DNA of 44,939 nucleotides. Origin: an uncultured Anaerotruncus sp. GTDB taxonomy: Bacteria > Bacillota > Clostridia > Oscillospirales > Ruminococcaceae. The stretch spans positions 1 to 44,939 of the forward strand of contig NZ_CABUCJ010000006.1 of NCBI RefSeq assembly GCF_902490045.1. Reading direction: 5' to 3'. How positions within the stretch are numbered: the stretch's first letter is position 1; each line of letters opens with the position of its first letter. The notes under the pieces were generated by a model. The model did not search any database. It was not told the DNA's origin and saw only the letters and a program-made list of their open reading frames with translations. Positions 38,547 through 44,939 of this stretch are shown here, piece by piece. Position numbers and translations under genes: made by a program.

Positions 38547-39451
38547 TATTTTTTCTCCTGCGGGTCCTTGAGTTCCCATTCCTTCAGCTTCTTCGCGTCT
38601 TCATAGAGCGCGCGGTAGCTCGCGTGGCGCGAGGGATGGATTCTCCCCTCCCGCAGCGCCTCGAGCACGGCGCACCCCTTTTCCACCGTGTGGGAGCAGC
38701 CGGTGAACCGGCAGTTCCCCGAAAACTCGGCGAACTCCGGGAAGCAGCCGGCGAGCTCCTCCTTGCGGATGATCTCATACCGCTCGAGGTCGACCGCCGA
38801 AAAGCCCGGCGTGTCGGCGATCCAGCCGTTCTCCCCGATGGGGTAGAGCTCGACGTGGCGGGTGGTGTGCCTGCCGCGGCCGAGCTTGCGGCTCGTCTCC
38901 CCCGTCTCGATCGACAGCCGTTCGTCGATGCGGTTCAAGAGGCTCGATTTGCCCACGCCCGTGTTGCCGGAAAAGGCGCTGATCCCGTGGGAGAGCGCCG
39001 CGCGGATCTCCTCCAGACCCTCGCCGCTCTGCCGGGAGACGGAAAACACCGGGATGCCGACCGTCCGGTAGATCTCCTCGAGCGCGTCGGGCGCGCCGAG
39101 GTCGCTCTTGGTGATGACGAGCATCGGGCGGATATCCTTGTGGCAGGCGATCGCCATCAGCTTGTCGATGACGAGAACGTTCGGCGCAGGGTCGGATACC
39201 GAGGCCACGATCACAAAGGTGTCGACGTTGGCCAGCGGCGGGCGCACGAGGGCGTTTTTGCGGGGCAGGATCGCCGTGACGTATCCGGACGCCTCCCCCG
39301 TCGGCTCGAGCTCGACGCGGTCCCCGACCAGCGGACTCACCCCCTCCTTGCGGAAGAGGCCGCGCGCGCGGCACTCATGGAGGACGCCGTCCGCCCGCAC
39401 GTAATAAAAGCCGCCCGTCGCCTTGACGATCAGTCCTGTGCGCTTGTCCAT
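38546..39451 (-). CDS. rsgA: Ribosome small subunit-dependent GTPase A
   Basis: RsgA is a circularly permuted GTPase that helps mature the 30S subunit. The 301-residue product has an N-terminal OB-fold (GLIVKATGGFYYVRADG), then GTPase motifs in permuted order: G4 ITKSDLG, G1 GNTGVGKSSLLNRI, G2-like RGRHTTRHVEL and G3 DTPGFS. The C-terminal zinc site has C-x-(FPEFAEFSGN)-C-RFTGCSH and a final Cys. It sits 5 nt after prkC and overlaps thiN by one base, so the cluster is one transcript. Confidence 0.97.
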   Translation of the reverse strand: MDKRTGLIVKATGGFYYVRADGVLHECRARGLFRKEGVSPLVGDRVELEPTGEASGYVTAILPRKNALVRPPLANVDTFVIVASVSDPAPNVLVIDKLMAIACHKDIRPMLVITKSDLGAPDALEEIYRTVGIPVFSVSRQSGEGLEEIRAALSHGISAFSGNTGVGKSSLLNRIDERLSIETGETSRKLGRGRHTTRHVELYPIGENGWIADTPGFSAVDLERYEIIRKEELAGCFPEFAEFSGNCRFTGCSHTVEKGCAVLEALREGRIHPSRHASYRALYEDAKKLKEWELKDPQEKK

Positions 39452-39456
39452 AGCCG

Positions 39457-41409
39457 TTACTCCGCGAAGTCGGACGAGTAATCGTCCAGCAGGTAGTAGC
39501 CGTTCTCATCAAAATCGAGGTCGTAGACCTGGTAGAGCTCGCCGTCAAAATAGATCTTGACCGACGCGTAGCCCTCGCCGGTGAAGTAGGCGGGCCACCT
39601 CCCCAGCTCGGCCGGGTTGACCGTCTCCTTCTGCACCTCGGTGCCGTCCTGCGTCGCCGTCATCTCGACCATCCGGTCGACCCCCGCGGGCAGCGGGATG
39701 ATCAGCCGCAGGCGCTTGTTGGCCTCCGCCGTGCCCGCGATCGTGATGTCGACCGGCGTGCGCGGGGACACCTGGGAGTCCTCCGCCGGGCTCTGGCTGA
39801 CGACGAGGCCGTTCATCGCCTCGTCCTCGTAGTCCTCGTCGTAGGTGATCTTGCCCACCAGCAGGCTGCGCTGCTGGAGCAGGAGCTTGGCGTCGTCGAG
39901 GCTGATTCCCCCGAGCGGAGGCACCGTCACCAGCTTCTCCTCGCGGCCCATGCTCTTATAGACGGTGACGATGTCGCCCGCCGCCACCTGGTCCCCCTCG
40001 GAGGGAATGGTCTGCACGACGCTGCCCGCCGGGACGGTGTCGCTGTACATCTGCTTGGGGTCGGCCGTAATGCCCCACTCGTTCAGCTTGGCGACGACCT
40101 GCTCGTAGTCCTGCCCGGAAAAGTCGGGCAGCGTGACCATCTGCTTGCCCTTGCTGATCTTGACGCGGATCTCCGAGCCGACCTTGACCGTCGTGCCCTC
40201 CTTCGGACTCTGCTCGTAGATGACGCCCTTGTCGTATTCGGTGTTGTAGACCGGGTCGTCCTCCGGGACGATCTCGAACTCCTCGTACTTGGGGGAGACG
40301 CGCACCACGTCATATTTTTCGCCCACGAGGTTTGGGACCTTCTTGTCCTCGACGCTCGCAAAGGGGTTGTTGAGGTAGATCATCCAGCCGATGAAGGCCG
40401 CCGACACGATGACGAACGCGGCTGTCACCCCCGCGAGCACCGGAATGACCGGCGCGCGGCGGGGCTTGTCCTTCTTTCGCTTCTCCTTTTTGCCGCGGCG
40501 GGCGTTCTGGATGGCGTCGGAATATTTGCTGTCGTCGTGCGCGAGGGGCGCGCTGAGGTATTTGTACTCGAACGAGATGGAGGGGTCGCGCTTGAACTCG
40601 TCGATGTCGCGGAGCATCTGCGCCGCCGACTGGTAGCGCTTGCCCACGTCCTTCTCCATCGCGTGCATCGTGATCTCCTGGAGCCCCTCGGGAATCGAGG
40701 GGTTGAGCTCGCGGGGGAGCACCGCCTTGGACTGGATCTGCTTGAGCGCCACCGACACCGGCGTGTCCGCCTCGAAGGGCACCTTGCCGGTGAGCATCTC
40801 ATAGAGCATCACGCCCACCGAGTAGATGTCGGTGCGCGCGTCGATCGTGCCGCCCGCCGCCTGCTCGGGGGAGATGTAGTGCACCGAGCCGATCGCCTTG
40901 TCGGTGAGGGTGCGCGTCTCGCTGCGCGCGAACCGCGCGATGCCGAAGTCGGTGATCTTGATCGTGCCGTCCGAGAGCAGCATGATATTCTGCGGCTTGA
41001 TGTCCCGGTGGACGATCCCCTTGTCGTGCGCGTGCTGGAGGGCCCGCAGAATCTGGACGGTGAAATGCACCGCCTCCTTCCACTTGAGGACCTTCTCCTG
41101 CTCGATGTACTCCTTGAGGGTGATGCCGTCGATGAACTCCATCACGATCGACTGGAGCCGGTCGGAAAAGCTCACGTCGTACACCCGCATGATGTTGGGG
41201 TGGTTAAGCACCGCCATCGCCTTCGATTCGTTCTTGAACCGGCGGCGCATGTCGGCGTTGTCCATATATTCCTCGCGCAGAATCTTGACGGCCACGATCC
41301 GGTCCTCGATGGTGTCGTACGCCTTATAGACGTTCGCCATCCCGCCGATGCCGATGATCTCCATGATCTCATATCTGCCGTCGAGCTTCTTGCCCAGATA
41401 TTTATCCAT
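39457..41409 (-). CDS. prkC: PASTA-domain serine/threonine protein kinase
   Basis: This 650-residue membrane kinase (PrkC/PknB/Stk1) senses muropeptides and controls cell-wall and dormancy processes; in Bacillus PrkC helps spores germinate. The kinase domain (1-275) has glycine loop GIGGMANVY, Lys42, HRDIKPQN (Asp136) and DFGIAR (Asp154). A charged juxtamembrane region is followed by one helix (about 325-350, VLAGVTAAFVIVSAAFIGWM) and three PASTA repeats (VPNLVGEKYDVV; VTLPDFSGQDYEQV; VTVPPLGGISLDDA). The last 100 residues are an extra beta-type domain (LRLIIPLPAGVDRMVEM) seen in some clostridial homologues. It is paired with prpC, 17 nt upstream. Confidence 0.96.
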   Translation of the reverse strand: MDKYLGKKLDGRYEIMEIIGIGGMANVYKAYDTIEDRIVAVKILREEYMDNADMRRRFKNESKAMAVLNHPNIMRVYDVSFSDRLQSIVMEFIDGITLKEYIEQEKVLKWKEAVHFTVQILRALQHAHDKGIVHRDIKPQNIMLLSDGTIKITDFGIARFARSETRTLTDKAIGSVHYISPEQAAGGTIDARTDIYSVGVMLYEMLTGKVPFEADTPVSVALKQIQSKAVLPRELNPSIPEGLQEITMHAMEKDVGKRYQSAAQMLRDIDEFKRDPSISFEYKYLSAPLAHDDSKYSDAIQNARRGKKEKRKKDKPRRAPVIPVLAGVTAAFVIVSAAFIGWMIYLNNPFASVEDKKVPNLVGEKYDVVRVSPKYEEFEIVPEDDPVYNTEYDKGVIYEQSPKEGTTVKVGSEIRVKISKGKQMVTLPDFSGQDYEQVVAKLNEWGITADPKQMYSDTVPAGSVVQTIPSEGDQVAAGDIVTVYKSMGREEKLVTVPPLGGISLDDAKLLLQQRSLLVGKITYDEDYEDEAMNGLVVSQSPAEDSQVSPRTPVDITIAGTAEANKRLRLIIPLPAGVDRMVEMTATQDGTEVQKETVNPAELGRWPAYFTGEGYASVKIYFDGELYQVYDLDFDENGYYLLDDYSSDFAE

Positions 41410-41426
41410 CTAAACTGTCCTCCCGC

Positions 41427-42158
41427 TTATTTCGCGACAATGACGGCCGTGATGTTGTCCGGCCCGCCCGCCTTGTTCGCTTCGTCGATCAGCAGGAAGA
41501 TGTCCTGCTCGCTTGCGCACGTGGTGATGAGCTCCATATGTTCCTCCGGCGGCGCGTAGTTATAGAGCCCGTCGGTGCAGAGCAGCAGCCTTCCCGACGG
41601 GAAGGGCTGCTCCATGTACTCGACCTCCACCGTCCGCTCCACGCCCAGCGCGCGGGTGATGTAGTTGCGCTTGGGGTGGCTGCGCGCCTCCCGCTCGGTG
41701 ATCTCCCCGCTCTCGATGAGCAGCTGCACCACGCTGTGGTCCCGCGTGATCCGACGGAGCGTCCCGTCCTCCGGCGCCAGGTAGGCGCGGCTGTCGCCCG
41801 CGTGCGCGATATAGAGCATGTCGCCCAGCACCACCGCCGCGACCACCGTGGTCCCCATGCCGCGCAGTCCCTCGTCCGCCGCGCCCATGTCGTAGATCAC
41901 CGCGTTGGCCGCCGTGACCGCCGAGAGCAGCAGCGATTTTATGGAAGCCGGCAGGGGATGCGCCGCCAGCCCGCGCGAAAGCGCCTGGCCGATGATCTCC
42001 ACCGCCCGTGAGGAGGCGACGTGACCGCCGTTTTCGCCTCCCATCCCGTCGCACAGCACGACATAGGCCGCGGACGCGTCGACGATCTCATGGACATAGG
42101 CGTCCTGGTTCGTCGCGCGCACACAGCCCTTGTCGGTGCCGCCAAATATCCGTATCAA
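41427..42158 (-). CDS. prpC: PP2C-family protein phosphatase
   Basis: PrpC dephosphorylates proteins modified by the PASTA kinase encoded next. The 243-residue metal-dependent phosphatase has all PP2C motifs: GTDKGCVRATNQDAY, VLCDGMGGENGGHVAS, IAHAGDSRAYL, TRDHSVVQLL and the final GGPDNITAVIV. The start is TTG at 42158, with GGGGG about 8 nt upstream. In Firmicutes it normally follows rlmN directly; here a 465-nt repeat-filled gap separates them. Confidence 0.95.
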   Translation of the reverse strand: MIRIFGGTDKGCVRATNQDAYVHEIVDASAAYVVLCDGMGGENGGHVASSRAVEIIGQALSRGLAAHPLPASIKSLLLSAVTAANAVIYDMGAADEGLRGMGTTVVAAVVLGDMLYIAHAGDSRAYLAPEDGTLRRITRDHSVVQLLIESGEITEREARSHPKRNYITRALGVERTVEVEYMEQPFPSGRLLLCTDGLYNYAPPEEHMELITTCASEQDIFLLIDEANKAGGPDNITAVIVAK

Positions 42159-42183
42159 TTGGAAACCCCCTTTGTTCGCGCGC

Positions 42184-42302
42184 GGTATTTTGGATTCCCG
42201 ACCAAAATACCACCGCTCCTCGCTTCCCGGCCTCTGGCCGGAGCGCCGCTGCGCGGCGACGCTTCGTCGGCGCGCGTCACGGGCGGAGGGCCAGCGGCCC
42301 TC
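42184..42302. repeat. Hairpin-rich block upstream of prpC
   Basis: A 10-bp perfect stem (42184-42193 with 42202-42211) lies just before prpC, and a 7-bp stem (42286-42292 with 42296-42302) follows. The rest of 42303-42436 has no gene or signal I can name. No clear promoter for prpC is visible here. Confidence 0.55.
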
Positions 42303-42436
42303 CCCCGTGTACCCCCTCCCGGCAAGTGCTCCGCACCTGCGGTTCCCACCAGTTGGGAGCGCCGAGACTAGGTTGAGCCCTCAGCTAGTGTACCTATGTG
42401 GTGCGGCAGTAATCTGCGGGTTATGGCAAGGTACTC

Positions 42437-42640
42437 CCGGGGATTCCTAAGGACCCGGCGGAGGGTCCTTAGGCGCCCTTCTTTGGATCCTTTCTTTGGC
42501 GCAAAGAAAGGATTCCGCCTGCCGGGGCGGGACCCGGCAATCACACGCCGCCGAAGGCGGCTCCCCTTAGCCCTCCGAAGGAGGGCGATTAAAAGAAAGC
42601 CTGCCGGGCGCAGCGCGGAAAACCTAAGGAATCCCCCCGG
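42437..42640. repeat. MITE-like hairpin repeat, copy 2, with terminal inverted repeats
   Basis: This 204-bp block has inverted ends (CCGGGGATTCCTAAGG at 42437-42452 and its near-complement at 42623-42640). Inside is a perfect 12-bp stem (42487-42498 with 42502-42513) followed by the G/C segment shared with copy 1 at the window start, and small hairpins such as GCCGCC-GAA-GGCGGC. It is non-coding, but its right end forms the last codons and stop of rlmN. No transposase gene is present. Confidence 0.7.
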
Positions 42641-43664
42641 CGTCCTGCCGCCGCAGCTGCCCGCAGGCCGCGCTGATGTCCGTGCCCAGCTCCCGGCGGA
42701 TGGTCGCGTTGACCCCCAGCCGCTGCAGCTCGCGCTGGAACCGCTCGATCGCGGCGCGGTCCCCGCGGCGGTAGCCCGTCTCCGCGACGGGGTTCACCGG
42801 GATGAGATTGACGTGCGCGCCCATGCCGCGCAGACGCGCGGCCAATTCGGCCGCGTGCTCCGGCGCGTCGTTCACGCCGGCAATCAGTGCATATTCAAAC
42901 GAGATCCGCCGCCCGGTGGCTTCAAAATAGTCGCGGCAGGCCTTCAGCAGACAGTCAATATTATACTTTTTGTTGATTGGCATGGAGAGATTGCGAATTG
43001 TATCATTCGGCGCATGCAGCGACACCGAAAGGGTAAGCTGCAATTTCCGTTTGGCGAGCTCGCGGATCCGGTCGACCAGCCCGCAGGTGGAGAGGGAGAC
43101 GTGCCGCAGGCTGAGGCCGAGGCCCCGCGCGTCCGAAAGGTTCTCCAGAAACGCCATCACATTGTCGAAATTGTCGAGCGGCTCGCCAATGCCCATCAGC
43201 ACGACGCCGTCCACCCGTTCGCCGCTGTCCGCCTGCGCGGTGTAGACCTCGTCGAGCATCTCGGAGGCGGTCAGGTCGCGCACCCGGCCGGCCAGCGTCG
43301 ACGCGCAGAATTTGCAGCCCATCCGGCAACCCACCTGCGTCGAAATGCAGAGGGAATTCCCGTGATGGTAGCGCATCAGCACCGCCTCGACGCAGTTGCC
43401 GTCCCGCAGCTCATACAGGTATTTTACCGTACCGTCTATGTTGGAAACAAGTCTTTTTTTGATACGGATGGCGTTTATGTAGAACTTTTCGTCAAGCTGA
43501 CCGCGCAGGGAGGCCGGGAGATTGCTCATTTCGGCAAATGTGGACACCCTTTTTTCGTGCAGCCAGCCGAAAATCTGCCCCGCGCGAAAGCGCGGCAGCC
43601 CCAGCTCCGCGACCGCCGTTTCCAGTTCCGGATAAGGATAGGATTTGATGTCCAGCCTGCCCAT
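42624..43664 (-). CDS. rlmN: Dual-specificity 23S rRNA/tRNA (adenine-C2) methyltransferase RlmN
   Basis: RlmN is a radical SAM enzyme that methylates A2503 of 23S rRNA and A37 of tRNA. The 346-residue protein has the cluster motif GCRMGCKFCAS (CxxxCxxC), MGIGEPLDNFDNV, LSVSLHAPNDTIRN, the alanine-rich VNLIPVNPV and, near the end, the catalytic cysteine in DISAACGQL. GGGGGCGG precedes the ATG. It lies 36 nt after rsmB. Its last residues (about GGIP) and stop are formed by the repeat at 42437-42640, so the C-terminus may have been altered by that element without loss of the core. Confidence 0.96.
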   Translation of the reverse strand: MGRLDIKSYPYPELETAVAELGLPRFRAGQIFGWLHEKRVSTFAEMSNLPASLRGQLDEKFYINAIRIKKRLVSNIDGTVKYLYELRDGNCVEAVLMRYHHGNSLCISTQVGCRMGCKFCASTLAGRVRDLTASEMLDEVYTAQADSGERVDGVVLMGIGEPLDNFDNVMAFLENLSDARGLGLSLRHVSLSTCGLVDRIRELAKRKLQLTLSVSLHAPNDTIRNLSMPINKKYNIDCLLKACRDYFEATGRRISFEYALIAGVNDAPEHAAELAARLRGMGAHVNLIPVNPVAETGYRRGDRAAIERFQRELQRLGVNATIRRELGTDISAACGQLRRQDAGGIP

Positions 43665-43700
43665 TCGTTCACCGCCCCCGCAGTCAAAATTTCAACACAA

Positions 43701-44939
43701 TCACCGCCGCTCGAGGCAGGCGGTGAAAAAGCCGTCGGTATCCTCCCGCTCCCCCGTGTGGATCTCCTCCGAGAGGAGGACAAACGCCTCGTTCTCCGCG
43801 AGGAAACGCTCGACGACCCGCTCGTTTTCCGCGGGCAGCAGCGTGCAGGTGGAATAGACCAGCCGCCCGCCGCTCCTAAGGTATTGTGCGGAAGTTTGCA
43901 GGATTTTATACTGGATTTCCGGAAGATTCTGGATGCTCTCCCGGGGCTTGTACTTGATCTCCGGCTTGCGCCGGATGACCCCGAACCCCGAGCAGGGCAC
44001 GTCGCAGAGCACCCGGTCGAATTTCCCGAGCGCCGGGTCGAAGATCCCCGCGTCCCCCGCCGAGGCGGTGACGATCGACACGCCCAGCCGGCGCGCGCCC
44101 TTTTCCACCAGATCGGCGCGCTTCCGGTGCAGGTCGCGCGCGACCACCTCGCCGCGGTTTTCCATCCGCTCGGCGGCCGTGAAGGTCTTGCCGCCCGGCG
44201 CGGCGCACGCGTCGAGCACCCGTTCGCCCGGCAGCGCGCCGAGCGCCTCGGCGCAGAGCTGGGAGGCGCGGTCCTGGACGTGGAAAAGCCCCTCCGCGAA
44301 GGCGGGCAGCGTCTCGACGGCGAGCCTGCCCCGCACCGCGACGCAGCCGTCGGGCGGCGCGGCCGGGACGGCCTGCGCGCCCTCCGAGCCGCTCGCAGAG
44401 CGCCTCCGGCGTGGTCAGCAGGGTGTTGGCGCGCAGGTAGACGGGCGCCTTGCCGAGCGAGCCCGCAAGCATGCGCAGGGCGGCCTCCTCCCCGTAGGAG
44501 GCGAGCCACACCTCCACCAGCCAGGCCGGGCAGGAATATTCCACTGCGAGCCGTTCGGCGCGAGAGCCCTCCGCGGGCGGAACGGCCTTGCCGTCCCGCA
44601 GGAAGGCGCGCAGTACCCCGTTCACAAACCCCGAGGCGCGCGCGCACCCGAGCGCCTTCACGAGATTGACGCTCTCGCTCACGGCGGCGTAGTCGTCCAC
44701 GCCGTCCATGTAGAGGAGCTGGCAGATCCCCAGCCGCAGCGAGGCGCGCACCGCCGGGGTGAGCGCGGAGAGCGGCTTGGCGGAGTAGCGCGCGAGGATG
44801 TGGTCGATCGTGAGCATCCGCTCGAGCGTACTGTAAAAGAGCGCGGCGGCAAACGCGCCGTCGCGCGGGGTAAGTCCGTTTTTGGCGATCAGCGCGTCGA
44901 TCACGAGGTTGGAGTAGGCGCCCTCCCCGTCCATCCGCA
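43701..44939 (-). pseudogene. rsmB: 16S rRNA m5C967 methyltransferase, frame-broken and partial
   Basis: RsmB methylates C967 of 16S rRNA. The N-terminal NusB-like domain is read in one frame from the right edge (GAYSNLVIDALIAKNGLTPRDGAF) to about 44386. The methyltransferase domain continues in another frame to 43701, with LDACAAPGGKTF (SAM site), CDVPCSGFGVIRRKPEIK and the catalytic STCTL. The switch lies at about 44381-44388, where one extra base (or two missing) in a run TCGGAGG would join ERL to EGAQAVPAAPPDG. The gene starts beyond the window. It could be a genuine disruption or a sequence error; all motifs are otherwise intact. Confidence 0.85.

Overview
This 45 kb window is a GC-rich piece of a Gram-positive, endospore-forming bacterium. 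It carries spoIVA, spoVM, spoVT, cotJABC and a DUF3794/LysM coat-type gene, together with the Firmicutes gene order rsmB-rlmN-prpC-prkC-rsgA-thiN. The very high GC content, the AGGAGG ribosome sites with frequent TTG and GTG starts, and the hairpin-forming dispersed repeats fit a high-GC clostridium, most likely Oscillospiraceae-like. That placement is inference from style, not a match to a named species.

Layout. 1-5.0 kb: gap (minus), a soluble histidine-kinase-like protein whose H-box lacks the histidine, and metG. 5.0-9.4 kb: a small HTH-like protein, tatD, a large M28 peptidase and a GNAT enzyme. 9.4-11.5 kb: galU and an orphan CDP-glucose 4,6-dehydratase. 11.8-22.9 kb: a catabolic locus made of a DauR/YheO-family regulator and a nine-gene operon (RidA, aminotransferase, complete Dpp/Opp-type ABC importer, Xaa-dipeptidase-like amidohydrolase, N-acyl-D-amino-acid deacylase). 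23.0-24.5 kb: a MATE exporter. 24.5-33.1 kb: a sporulation region (spoIVA operon with a good sigma-E-like promoter, spoVM and partner, spoVT and a small partner, cotJABC), interrupted by a lipoprotein, an AT-rich GNAT gene and a ferritin-VIT1 fusion. 33.2-37.4 kb: RNase Z, a secreted protein with five repeats, and galM. 37.7-44.9 kb: the translation and cell-wall-signalling cluster thiN-rsgA-prkC-prpC-rlmN-rsmB, read leftward and cut by the right edge.

The most system-like part is 11.8-22.9 kb. A regulator related to the D-arginine repressor DauR sits beside import, deacylation, dipeptide cleavage and transamination genes. The parts suggest uptake and breakdown of peptides or N-acylated amino acids, probably including D-residues. 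A long AT-rich leader before the operon holds a strong promoter, a terminator-like hairpin and copies of an A/T palindrome that also occurs beside the regulator's own promoter.

Other notable points are a CotJC with a 20-cysteine tail, a thiamine pyrophosphokinase with an N-terminal Cys-rich module, a frame break in rsmB, and a repeat family whose two copies keep a perfect 12-bp stem with different sequences. I saw no tRNA, rRNA or CRISPR array. Function is assigned from motifs read by eye; no database search was possible.
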